Source: Sporosarcina sp. P32b
GTDB taxonomy: Bacteria; Bacillota; Bacilli; Bacillales_A; Planococcaceae
Reading direction: 5' to 3'
NCBI RefSeq assembly: GCF_002743335.1
Contig: NZ_PDZB01000020.1
Location: forward strand, 1 to 59,576
Length of the DNA: 59,576 bases
Both the position numbers and the translations under genes were made by a program. This document shows, piece after piece, positions 43,905 to 51,804 of the stretch. Every line of letters starts with the position of its first letter. The first letter of the stretch is position 1. Below the pieces are notes generated by a model. It had not been told where the DNA came from. It searched no databases and worked only from the letters and a program-made list of their open reading frames with translations.

Positions 43905-44246
43905 CTATAAGCTTAAACCTAAAAAGGCTAAGCCTATTCCTACTATGAACGTGACAAGTGTATAACCAACGGCTTGGAGTTTTTGACCTTTAGTCCAGTA
44001 CGTCCAAATCTCTTTCATTAATGTAGAGTAGGTCGTTAAAGCACCTGCTACGCCAGTTGCTAAAAATAATGTCCAACCGATTGAAAGGTTTGAACCTATA
44101 ATCCAACCGATGAAGAAACTGCCTATAGAATTAACGACTAGTGTTCCATAGGGGAAACGGTCACGATTGAGCTTGGCAGATACTTCGAAACGCAAAAGTG
44201 CTCCTATAAATCCACCACACCCCACTGCTATGAGATGCCAGATCAT
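43905..44246 (-). CDS. crcB: CrcB/FluC fluoride channel subunit 2
   Basis: 113 residues, four membrane helices. Family marks: GGFIGALLRFEVS at the N-terminus, the pore Asn in PYGTLVVNSIGSFFIGW, and the Phe/Thr stretch GVAGALTTYSTLMKE, where Tyr replaces the usual Phe of TTFST. It overlaps the first crcB by 4 bp (ATGA). Gram-positive bacteria often carry such pairs that form heterodimeric channels exporting fluoride. Confidence 0.9.
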   Translation of the reverse strand: MIWHLIAVGCGGFIGALLRFEVSAKLNRDRFPYGTLVVNSIGSFFIGWIIGSNLSIGWTLFLATGVAGALTTYSTLMKEIWTYWTKGQKLQAVGYTLVTFIVGIGLAFLGLSL

Positions 44247-44617
44247 GACGATCGCCTCCTAGCAAATGAAAAACCAATCGCCGCCATAGCTAATCCACCT
44301 ACTAGACTACTACCTACGTAGACACCCGCAAGTACAAAAAATCCGTCACGTAGCAATTCAACCGTTTCTACACTGACTGCGGAAAATGTCGTGAATGCGC
44401 CGAGGAATCCTGTAGTTATTATCGTCACTGCTAATGCGGTGAGACTTCCTCCAAGACGAGCACGTTCCACTATATAGCAAAGTACAAACGTACCGACCAT
44501 GTTTACTAAGAAAGTTGCGACAGGAAAAGAACCACTGACGATCAACAACTGACCGATCAGCAGCCTTGTGCTCGCTCCAAAAGCCCCAGCCACACCTATG
44601 TACAGACGCTTTCTCAT
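44243..44617 (-). CDS. crcB: CrcB/FluC fluoride channel subunit 1
   Basis: 124 residues, four membrane helices: VAGAFGASTRLLIGQLL, PVATFLVNMVGTFVLCY with the conserved pore Asn, and GFLGAFTTFSAVSVE with the Phe-box and Thr/Ser Na-site region. Pairs with the overlapping second subunit. Ribosome site AAGGTCG before ATG 44617, 17 bp after the hydrolase stop. I find no fluoride riboswitch in front of it or of the operon. Confidence 0.9.
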   Translation of the reverse strand: MRKRLYIGVAGAFGASTRLLIGQLLIVSGSFPVATFLVNMVGTFVLCYIVERARLGGSLTALAVTIITTGFLGAFTTFSAVSVETVELLRDGFFVLAGVYVGSSLVGGLAMAAIGFSFARRRSS

Positions 44618-44634
44618 ATGTTCACGACCTTATT

Positions 44635-45432
44635 TCATTCGATAATATATCCGAGTGAATGAAGTACATTATTGATGAATGATTGTGTATATAAATAAAC
44701 CCCTTCACGCTCTGGTGCTTGGATCACATCATGCTCAACATCTCTCCATCGCTTCCATTGTAGTTCAGATAAATTTTGAGCAAATGCCCACTTACGTGTG
44801 TAATCGGTATTCGTAATTTGATCGGCTTCTCCCGTATGAAGTAATAACGGCACATCTTGAATAATTAAATCTGGTTGCAAGACCGATTTCATAAGGGTCT
44901 GTAATTCACGGTACCAGCCGCCTGTCACTATCGGAACATACATTGGATCTTCAGCGTATTGCTCTAAGAATTCGGGATTACGCGATAAAAGTTCAGGCGT
45001 AATTTCATGATCCAAAGTCATCGATTGAGACCATTTTGTAAACATTTTCGCCCGTATTGGTGGATGATGTTCCAAGTGTAGCCAAGGTGATGTACAGATC
45101 ACTCCCGCACATTCGATACGTTCCATCTGTAATAACCGAAGTAGGAATGTAGCTCCTAAACCATGACCAAATAAAAATACGGGTAAATTATCATCTAAGC
45201 CGCTTCGGATCATTTTCTTGATAAATCTGCGGTAATCCTTAAATGCTTCTGCATGTACCTCGACACTTTCTTTACCGTGGCCAGGTAAATCTCCCGCTAC
45301 AACGTGAAAACCATCACGTTGAAATTTCTGTATAAGCCATTCATATCTTCTATGATGTTCATAGGCATTATGTACGAGAACAATCACACCTTTTGCCTTA
45401 CCTTCTGCTTCCCATTTCCACAAAGTTATCAC
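44635..45432 (-). CDS. Alpha/beta-hydrolase (monoacylglycerol lipase-like) with substituted nucleophile
   Basis: 265 residues, resembles YtpA/lysophospholipase-type hydrolases: VLVHNAYEHHRRYEWLIQKF, DLPGHGKES, C-terminal acid Asp204 (TGEADQIT) and His234 (VEHDVIQAPER). The nucleophile elbow reads GHGLG (89-93): Gly91 replaces the catalytic Ser, and the oxyanion HG is HN. Codon 91 at 45162-45160 is plainly GGT. The fold is intact and the frame open, so this looks like a non-hydrolytic relative or an enzyme with a different nucleophile. First gene of the operon with crcB-crcB-nuclease. Confidence 0.85.
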   Translation of the reverse strand: MITLWKWEAEGKAKGVIVLVHNAYEHHRRYEWLIQKFQRDGFHVVAGDLPGHGKESVEVHAEAFKDYRRFIKKMIRSGLDDNLPVFLFGHGLGATFLLRLLQMERIECAGVICTSPWLHLEHHPPIRAKMFTKWSQSMTLDHEITPELLSRNPEFLEQYAEDPMYVPIVTGGWYRELQTLMKSVLQPDLIIQDVPLLLHTGEADQITNTDYTRKWAFAQNLSELQWKRWRDVEHDVIQAPEREGVYLYTQSFINNVLHSLGYIIE

Positions 45433-45539
45433 TCCTTATTTAGCTATCTTATTCTATCTATTTCATTCTTATGTTTCACAAAAACTAAATGTTTGTTACG
45501 ATAAATTATACATGATTATTTAGAAAAGAGGAGATTTGA

Positions 45540-46052
45540 TTGATCTATCCATACGAAGGTAAATTACCAGAGATTGACCCATCCGTCTATGTTGCAGACT
45601 ACGTAACGATTTCAGGAGATGTAACGATAGGACCCGAATCATCTATATGGTTCAACACCGTTATACGCGGGGATGTATCGCCTACTATTATTGGACGCAA
45701 AGTAAATATCCAAGATTTCTGTTGTCTACATCAAAGCCCCAAGTTTCCATTAATTCTCGAAGATAACGTGACGATCGGCCACAAAGTAATGCTTCATAGC
45801 TGCACAATTAAAACCGGTGCACTCGTTGGCATGGGCGCCACCGTGCTCGATGGGGCTGAGGTTGGTGAAGGTGCATTCATCGGCGCTGGCAGCTTGGTAA
45901 CCCCAGGCAAGAAGATCCCACCTAATACATTAGCACTCGGCTCTCCTGCTCGTGTCGTTCGTGATTTGACTGATGAAGATCGGGCAGATATGACAAGAAT
46001 CGTCAATGACTATGCACGTAAGGGTCAATTATATAAAGCGTTGCAAGGTTAA
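45540..46052 (+). CDS. Gamma-class carbonic anhydrase-like hexapeptide-repeat protein
   Basis: 170 residues, left-handed beta-helix of isoleucine-patch repeats (VTIGPESSIWFNTVIRGDV, VGMGATVLDGAEVGEGAFIGAGSLV). Metal-binding His positions are retained: His in CCLHQSP and the pair in IGHKVMLHS. C-terminal helix DLTDEDRADMTRIVNDY. TTG start at 45540, 7 nt after GAGGAG. Such YrdA/PaaY/YtoA proteins often have weak or no carbonic anhydrase activity, so the exact reaction is open. Divergent from the hydrolase operon. Confidence 0.88.
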   Translation: MIYPYEGKLPEIDPSVYVADYVTISGDVTIGPESSIWFNTVIRGDVSPTIIGRKVNIQDFCCLHQSPKFPLILEDNVTIGHKVMLHSCTIKTGALVGMGATVLDGAEVGEGAFIGAGSLVTPGKKIPPNTLALGSPARVVRDLTDEDRADMTRIVNDYARKGQLYKALQG

Positions 46053-46055
46053 TCG

Positions 46056-46083
46056 AGGCGCCCGTGACTAGCGGGTGCCTTGT
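46056..46083 (+). terminator. Probable terminator of the gamma carbonic anhydrase gene
   Basis: GC-rich stem AGGCGCCCG / CGGGTGCCT with one mismatch, then TTGTTA. The remaining bases to 46286 hold nothing I can identify. Confidence 0.6.
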
Positions 46084-46286
46084 TAGCTCCATCCCTGTGT
46101 CCGATACACACTCCATTAACATATCATAGATTAACAGACGATTCGCATGGCCCGCCTTTTAGAATGATAAGAACTTTACTTGACCTAATCTAATCAGTTA
46201 CAGGTTTTCACTGTATATATGACTTAAGTTCGACTCGAAATGTTTCTACTACGTAAAAAATCAGTAGTTTAAATTTTTTCAGAAAC

Positions 46287-46314
46287 AAAAAAGCAGCCCA
46301 AGAGCTGCTTTTTT
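46287..46314. terminator. Terminator of the iron-binding-protein gene
   Basis: AAAAAAGCAGC / GCTGCTTTTTT hairpin just past the stop at 46322. Confidence 0.9.
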
Positions 46315-46321
46315 GTTGAAC

Positions 46322-47431
46322 TTATTTCCAGCCTACTTCATTCATCAATTCTACAGCTTTCGGATTATACTTTCCGTAATCTGCGAAGTCCACTTTTTGT
46401 GGTGTGAATGTACCCCATTCAGCCATTACTTCTGGTAATTTTGCTTCTTCGTTCACTGGGTACTCAAAGTTTTCTTCAGAGACTTGTTCTTGTGCTTCCG
46501 CAGTCGTTAAGTACTCGATTAACTTCACTGCATTTTCTTTGTTTTTACTATGCTTAATTAAGCCAGCACCACTGATATTAATATGTGTTCCTGTCGTTTC
46601 TTGGTTCGGGAAGAATACGCCGATCTGGTCGAACACTTTAACATCTTCCGGTTCGTCTGAAGCAGACATATGACCTACGTAGTAACTATTCATAATCGCT
46701 ACGTCACCAACACCTGCAACGATGGCACGCGCTTGGTCGCGGTCTCCACCTTCAGGTTCACGTGCTAAGTTATCTGCAATTCCTTGCGCCCATTCCTTAG
46801 CTTTTTCTTCGCCATCAATTGCGATCAATGATGCCACCAACGATTGGTTATACAAGCTGTCGGATGAACGAACAAGTAATTTGTCTTTCCACTTGTCTGT
46901 TGCAAGATCTTCATAAGTTGATAATTCTTCAGGCTTCACACGATCTTTTGAATAGACAATCACACGTGCACGAGTAGATAATCCAATCCACTGATTGTCT
47001 GTGTCGCGAAGCTCTGCTGGTACTGTTTTATCGATTTCTTCAGATTCAACGGGTTGCAAAAGACCTTCCTCTTTTGCTGTGTTCAAGATTCCGCCATCTA
47101 CTGTGATGAATAAATCAGCAGATGTATTTTGTCCTTCACGCTTTAGACGCTCTATCAATTCTGGCGCTTTTGCTTCGATCACATTTACTTTAATGCCTGT
47201 CTTCTCTGTGAAATCTTCGTAAAGAACTGCGTCTACGTCATAATGTCTAGCCGTATAGACGTTCACTTCTCCACCCGTTTTCTCATCTTCTGTTGCATCT
47301 GTTGTATCTTCAACAGGAGTATCTTCTTTTGCTGGTTCGTCCTTCTGTTTCCCTTGATCGGAACTAGAGCTACAAGCGCCTAAAACTGCGGCAAGCATCA
47401 ATAGTGCGACTGCCCATAAAAACTTCTTCAA
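46322..47431 (-). CDS. Ferric iron ABC transporter substrate-binding lipoprotein
   Basis: 369 residues. Lipoprotein signal with lipobox LGAC (about 17-20), a Lys/Asp/Glu-rich linker to about 52, then a FbpA/FutA-type bilobal domain beginning VNVYTARHYDVD; Tyr residues in NSYYVGHM (about 230) match the family's iron-ligating tyrosine pair. Ribosome site AAGGAGAG before ATG 47431. It is downstream of the permease and ATPase genes but separated by a terminator, with its own Fur-like box, so it can be made in excess. Confidence 0.9.
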   Translation of the reverse strand: MKKFLWAVALLMLAAVLGACSSSSDQGKQKDEPAKEDTPVEDTTDATEDEKTGGEVNVYTARHYDVDAVLYEDFTEKTGIKVNVIEAKAPELIERLKREGQNTSADLFITVDGGILNTAKEEGLLQPVESEEIDKTVPAELRDTDNQWIGLSTRARVIVYSKDRVKPEELSTYEDLATDKWKDKLLVRSSDSLYNQSLVASLIAIDGEEKAKEWAQGIADNLAREPEGGDRDQARAIVAGVGDVAIMNSYYVGHMSASDEPEDVKVFDQIGVFFPNQETTGTHINISGAGLIKHSKNKENAVKLIEYLTTAEAQEQVSEENFEYPVNEEAKLPEVMAEWGTFTPQKVDFADYGKYNPKAVELMNEVGWK

Positions 47432-47483
47432 ATTGATTTCTCTCCTTGTTTTCTCATCTACATTGCCTATCTCTACGCTTTAA

Positions 47484-47498
47484 TGAGAATCGTTTTCA
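47484..47498 (-). promoter_or_regulatory. Fur-like box upstream of the iron-binding-protein gene
   Basis: Minus-strand TGAAAAC-G-ATTCTCA agrees with the 7-1-7 consensus TGATAAT-N-ATTATCA at 11 of the 14 specified positions, 53 bp before the start codon. Confidence 0.65.
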
Positions 47499-47563
47499 GT
47501 GTTAAAGAAATTGTAATACAATTCCGAGTATAAGTCTAGTATTCGTTTTCTTTTATTACTGTA

Positions 47564-47600
47564 GATAAAATAAGAGTATCGGAATCCCTTCCGACACTCT
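47564..47600 (-). terminator. Terminator after the iron transporter ATPase gene
   Basis: AGAGTGTCGGAA / TTCCGATACTCT stem, then TATTTTAT on the minus strand, between ATPase and binding-protein genes. Confidence 0.75.
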
Positions 47601-47611
47601 CTATTACCGCA

Positions 47612-48289
47612 TTATACAGTTATTGATTCTTTGTCTGAACCAACATATGTTGCACAATCAATATAGATTGTTCGATCACAAATTGCGTCCACATCTGCTT
47701 GATCATGTGATACAAACAAACATGTAATATTTGCTTTTCGCAAGATATCTCGAACTTCCATTCGAATCAACGACTTTAAATTTGTATCCAGATTACTGAA
47801 TGGCTCATCCATTAACAGGATAGAAGGTGAAGGCGCCAAAGCTCTTGCCAATGCTACACGTTGCTGTTGTCCCCCACTAAGTTCATGAGGATAGCGTTTG
47901 GCGAAATCTTGCAATTGAACGAGTTCCAACATCTCATCTAAACGCTTCTTTTTCTCTGAACGCTTCATTTTATGCAGGCCAAAGCAAATGTTTTCACTTA
48001 CTGTCAGATGTGGAAACAGTGCATAGTTCTGAAACACCATTCCCACACCGCGTTTTTCTGCCTCAATATATGTCTTATCTCCTACAATCAGTCTGCCGTC
48101 CAATTCGATACTACCCGCCGTAGGATCTTCTAAGCCCGCAAGTAAACGCAGCAAGGTACTTTTTCCGCTACCGCTCGCACCTACAATTCCTACGATTCCC
48201 CCTTTTTCAATTGAAAATGAAAAGCGATCAATGACAGGCGGCTGTTTTTTTGAATACCGAAATGATAAATTTTGAATGTCTACGAACAT
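47612..48289 (-). CDS. Ferric iron ABC transporter ATP-binding protein
   Basis: 225 residues: Walker A GASGSGKST, Q-loop FQNYALFPH, signature LSGGQQQRVALARAL, Walker B ILLMDEPFSNLD, switch His SHDQAD. It is shorter than typical FbpC (~350), stopping soon after the ABC domain, so the C-terminal TOBE/regulatory domain is missing. The start is ambiguous: GTG at 48298 overlaps the permease stop but has GGAG only 2 nt away; ATG at 48289 is 11 nt from it. I take 48289. Confidence 0.88.
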   Translation of the reverse strand: MFVDIQNLSFRYSKKQPPVIDRFSFSIEKGGIVGIVGASGSGKSTLLRLLAGLEDPTAGSIELDGRLIVGDKTYIEAEKRGVGMVFQNYALFPHLTVSENICFGLHKMKRSEKKKRLDEMLELVQLQDFAKRYPHELSGGQQQRVALARALAPSPSILLMDEPFSNLDTNLKSLIRMEVRDILRKANITCLFVSHDQADVDAICDRTIYIDCATYVGSDKESITV

Positions 48290-48294
48290 AGTTT

Positions 48295-49947
48295 TCACTT
48301 CTCCTCAAATTTTAAAATAATAATCACCGACAAGATGCTTAAACAAATTAATAACAAGGAGGATGGTGCTGCTTCATAAATTCGTTCATCAATCGCATAT
48401 TGATACGTCCGTGTCGCCAGCGTATCAAAGTTAAATGGACGCAATAATAAAGTCAGAGGCAATTCCTTCATAATTTCAAGGAATGCTAGCGCAAAGCCAA
48501 TTAAGATTGAACCGCGTAATAATGGAAACTCTACTTTCCAAAAGGTGTATGTCAAACTACGTCCTAGTAGGAATGAAGCTTCACGATAAGATGGTGGCAC
48601 TTTTGTATAACCAGACTCTATTGAGTTGAATCCTTGTGCCATAAACCGAATCACGTATCCCGTGATCAGCATGGCAATCGACATACTTAATACAAGTGTG
48701 CCCGATTCTACACCAAACAACTTTGGATAAATAAATGCCAGTTTCTCATCTAACGTAATAAATAACGCCAGCACACCTATTGCGACGACTGCTCCCGGTA
48801 CCGCATAACCGGACGTCATAATACGCGCTAGTAAATTAGACGAAGCCGATGGATACAAGTTAATCGTACGAGCAGCCAAGATTGCAAAGAAGCTAATAAT
48901 TAATGCACCGATGAAAGCGGCAAGTAAACTATTGGTTATTAAGCTGATGAAGTCCGAGCGCCATACTTTTTCATATGTTTTTAGTGACCAATAGATCAGT
49001 TGAACAAAAGGAATTAAAAAGGCACTCAAGAAAATAGTAAAACAAGAAAGGAATGCTAGCCAAGCAGTCCATCCACGTAACTTTTTGCGTGCGAGTGGTC
49101 TGCTTTGTGTCACGTTCGTATCATACTTCCGACCTTTGCGTAAAAAACGCTCGAGCATGAAAATCCCTAATATAATGACGAGCAACCAAGCAGCCAAACG
49201 CATAGCTGCATTGATATCATACATTCCGAACCACGTTTGAAAAATTGCAGTGGATATCGTTCGTACACCAAAGAAACTGGCTACTCCATAATCACTTAAC
49301 ACTTCAAAGATGACTAGCATCGATCCTGCAATGATAGCAGGTCGTGCAATAGGCAGTCCCAAACGGAAGAACATTTGGAAGCCATTCAATCCAAGAGTTT
49401 TAGCACTCTCAATATACGATGCGCTTTGTTTTTCAAAATAATTGAGCGCAATCATATAGACATACGGGTAGAGAAATAACGTGAGGACAAAAATTGCTCC
49501 ACGCAATGACATGATCTCGATTGTGCCAGGTGTGAATTGATAATCAAAATGATTGCGAAAAAACGATTGGATGACACCAGTATAGCTTGTCATCGTACTG
49601 TATGTGTAGGCCGCTATATAAGGTGGTATAGCTAACGGTATAATCAATAGCCATTTAAACTGTTTACGAAATGGAAATTCATAGGCTGCAATGATCCAAG
49701 CCAGTATCAATCCGATGGTCGTCGAAAGGAATCCGACAGAACCAACTAAAATAACTGACCCTTTTATATAATCAGCAAGCAAAAATTCTTTAATATGTTC
49801 CCAGTTTTCGCCTGTCGGCTGGAAGAAACTTAATACCACATAGGCGACGGGCATAATAATGATAAGTGCGCCAAGCATTGTAATGATGAACCAGCTATTT
49901 GCACGACGACGAATCTCTCTTAGCCATACAGATGTTTTCATATACAT
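48295..49947 (-). CDS. Ferric iron ABC transporter permease (FbpB type, fused two-domain)
   Basis: 550 residues with about twelve membrane helices in two homologous permease halves (about 20-270 and 295-545). The coupling-loop EAA motifs are seen in each half: YIESAKTLGLNGFQMFFRLGLP (about 180-201) and YREASFLLGRSLTYTFWKVEFP (about 449-470). Start ATG 49947 or 49941; both lack a strong ribosome site. It heads the permease-ATPase unit, preceded by a second Fur-like box. Confidence 0.9.
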   Translation of the reverse strand: MYMKTSVWLREIRRRANSWFIITMLGALIIIMPVAYVVLSFFQPTGENWEHIKEFLLADYIKGSVILVGSVGFLSTTIGLILAWIIAAYEFPFRKQFKWLLIIPLAIPPYIAAYTYSTMTSYTGVIQSFFRNHFDYQFTPGTIEIMSLRGAIFVLTLFLYPYVYMIALNYFEKQSASYIESAKTLGLNGFQMFFRLGLPIARPAIIAGSMLVIFEVLSDYGVASFFGVRTISTAIFQTWFGMYDINAAMRLAAWLLVIILGIFMLERFLRKGRKYDTNVTQSRPLARKKLRGWTAWLAFLSCFTIFLSAFLIPFVQLIYWSLKTYEKVWRSDFISLITNSLLAAFIGALIISFFAILAARTINLYPSASSNLLARIMTSGYAVPGAVVAIGVLALFITLDEKLAFIYPKLFGVESGTLVLSMSIAMLITGYVIRFMAQGFNSIESGYTKVPPSYREASFLLGRSLTYTFWKVEFPLLRGSILIGFALAFLEIMKELPLTLLLRPFNFDTLATRTYQYAIDERIYEAAPSSLLLICLSILSVIIILKFEEK

Positions 49948-50006
49948 AAACCAACTTTACTACGCACTATGGCGGTTATGATGTACTTTAATTATGACTT
50001 ACATAA

Positions 50007-50021
50007 TGAAAGTCACTCTCA
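50007..50021 (-). promoter_or_regulatory. Possible Fur-like box upstream of the iron permease gene
   Basis: TGAAAGT-C-ACTCTCA (plus-strand reading) is a 7-1-7 dyad with one internal mismatch and 10 of the 14 specified Fur consensus positions, 60 bp before the permease start. Weaker than the box at 47484. Confidence 0.4.
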
Positions 50022-50160
50022 AGTATATACAATATCTCTGTGCTTTCCAATGTTTTCACAAGAATTCAACAAATCTCTACTGTTTATGTTCTAATCAATA
50101 AAATGAAATATATAGAGGGATTACACCGCTACTATTTTCACTGGAAGATCCTTGTATTTA

Positions 50161-50199
50161 AAAATGAAGACAAACTCTTTTTACGGAGTTTGTCTTCAT
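50161..50199 (-). terminator. Terminator of the YitT-family gene
   Basis: ATGAAGACAAACTC / GAGTTTGTCTTCAT, perfect 14-bp stem, then a T-run on the minus strand. Confidence 0.9.
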
Positions 50200-50239
50200 G
50201 CAAAATAATATAGTGGGAATTTATAATTGATTGTCTAAC

Positions 50240-51097
50240 CTAAGCTAGTTTCTCATTTTCTTTTCTAAAGAAACCAAAGATCCCTACTGTTTGTACGATA
50301 TTAGTAAAGGCTTGCGGATCTGTTTCATTAATAATCCGCTCCAAATCGTATAGTTCATATCTTGTGATGACAACATACAGCATATTCTTATCTTCTTTCG
50401 AGTAAGCACCTTTAGCAGGTAGTATTGTGATTCCACGTACCATTTGACGATGGATTGCTTGTTGAAGATCGTCTGCGTGCCGTGTAATAATCATCGCGGT
50501 TACTTTTTCATGTCGCGTATGAATCATGTCTATTACTGACGTCGTTACATATAACGCAACCATTGTGTACAGTGCGTTTTCCGGTTCATATAGAATGCCT
50601 GCGAATACGATAAGTATACCGTTTAGCAGGAGAAAGTATATACCGATTGGTTTATCTTGCATACGTGATAGAATCATTGCAACAATGTCCATTCCGCCGG
50701 TAGATGCACCTAGCTTCAAAGATATCCCTACACCAACCCCTGCTAGCACTCCACCGAATACCGCATTCAGCATAATGTCGTCTGACATAGAACGCAATGG
50801 CAATAATTCAAGAAATAGTGTAGTGAACGCAACGGATAAAATACTATAAATTGTGAAACCTTTCCCTACTTTAAACCAACCAAGAATAAAGACTGGTATG
50901 TTGAAAAGTAATAATAAAATACCTGTACTAATGGTCATATCCAAGTGGTCCTTTAGAACACTTGATACTAACTGGGCTGCACCCGCAAACCCACTCGCAT
51001 AGACATTTGCATTGATAAGAAAGAAATTTAATGATAGAGCCATAAGTAGCGATCCTAAAATTACAACCGTCACCCGTTTTGCTTCAATGAAAAACAT
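50240..51097 (-). CDS. YitT-family membrane protein (DUF161 + DUF2179)
   Basis: 285 residues. Five or six membrane helices in the first 190 residues with the repeated family motif GFAGAAQLVSSV and LGASTGGMDIVAMILSR, then a cytoplasmic DUF2179 domain (about 200-280; VTAMIITRHADDLQQAIHRQMVRGITILPAKGAYS...VVITRYELYDLERII). Ribosome site AGGAGG 4-5 nt before ATG 51097. Function of the family is not established; transport or signalling roles have been suggested. Confidence 0.92.
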   Translation of the reverse strand: MFFIEAKRVTVVILGSLLMALSLNFFLINANVYASGFAGAAQLVSSVLKDHLDMTISTGILLLLFNIPVFILGWFKVGKGFTIYSILSVAFTTLFLELLPLRSMSDDIMLNAVFGGVLAGVGVGISLKLGASTGGMDIVAMILSRMQDKPIGIYFLLLNGILIVFAGILYEPENALYTMVALYVTTSVIDMIHTRHEKVTAMIITRHADDLQQAIHRQMVRGITILPAKGAYSKEDKNMLYVVITRYELYDLERIINETDPQAFTNIVQTVGIFGFFRKENEKLA

Positions 51098-51597
51098 AGC
51101 GACCTCCTATGGTAAATAACAATTTAATGCACGAACTAGATTATATCTATTCTTCCCTCATAATGGTACCCCTAAGCGTCATTTAACATAAAAATAGCCA
51201 CTAAAAATGCAATTATCCTCCTTACCATTCTTACTATGCCACCGATCCGCCACCTGTTCTACTGTCACTACCATTCACAAATATCACGTCTACCGGAATA
51301 AATAATGAATCAATTGATGAATTTACGTCAGGTTTGATGCGTCTTCGATTTATTTCGTCATCAGACAAAATAAGCTTCCGAACTACTATTTCTGTCATTC
51401 AATGTCGTATATGATAACATCCACACATTATTCTTTCACTAGTGTGAATCTACTATAAATCACAAGTCCCTATTACACTACCAAAACAAAATTAAATAAT
51501 TAGTTGAACGGTTCGAAAGTTTCAACTATGGATTATACGGTTTAATTCGGAAAAATATCGGCTATATTTAGAGGGGGAATCAAGGAGGAAATGTACG
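51098..51597. other. 500-bp gap with no gene found
   Basis: No frame with a start, ribosome site and coding-like composition spans this gap. A TATAAT at about 51142 (minus strand) could serve the YitT gene. At 51501-51528 an 8-bp dyad TAGTTGAA / TTCAACTA with a 12-nt spacer lies about 70 bp before the FbpA-like gene and overlaps a weak promoter-like TTGAAC. Confidence 0.4.
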
Positions 51598-51762
51598 ATG
51601 AAAACAAACAAAAGGGTATGTGAGTCAAAACGAGACAAAATGATTGAAGAACTCGTTTCAAAAGGGGTATTTAAAATTGATGGGAAACAACTGTACGAAT
51701 TACCGCTTCAATTATTAATGAAAGAATACGAAGCATTCGGTCAAACCGATATTCAAATGTAA
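51598..51762 (+). CDS. FbpA-like small protein (Fur-regulated basic protein family)
   Basis: 54 residues (MKTNKRVCESKRDKMIEELV, then SKGVFKIDGKQLYELPLQLL and a polar tail). The core pattern, helix, G-x-Y/F-K, then LYELPLxLLxxEYE, is that of the Fur-regulated basic protein A family, small proteins that in Bacillus act with the FsrA iron-sparing response. The ribosome site CAAGGAGGAA is strong, and a terminator follows the stop. I do not see a good Fur box upstream, so iron control is inferred from the family only. Confidence 0.75.
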   Translation: MKTNKRVCESKRDKMIEELVSKGVFKIDGKQLYELPLQLLMKEYEAFGQTDIQM

Positions 51763-51764
51763 TG

Positions 51765-51802
51765 AAAAATGAGACGTACCCAATTGGGCACGTCTCATTT
51801 TT
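51765..51802. terminator. Bidirectional terminator
   Basis: AAAAATGAGACGTACCC / GGGCACGTCTCATTTTT stem with AATT loop and one mismatch, between the FbpA-like gene and the convergent MFS gene. Confidence 0.92.
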
Positions 51803-51804
51803 AT

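Noticed and set aside
45433..45539. Possible fluoride riboswitch ahead of the crcB-containing operon.
   Set aside because: The short AT-rich gap lacks the conserved GC-rich aptamer blocks.
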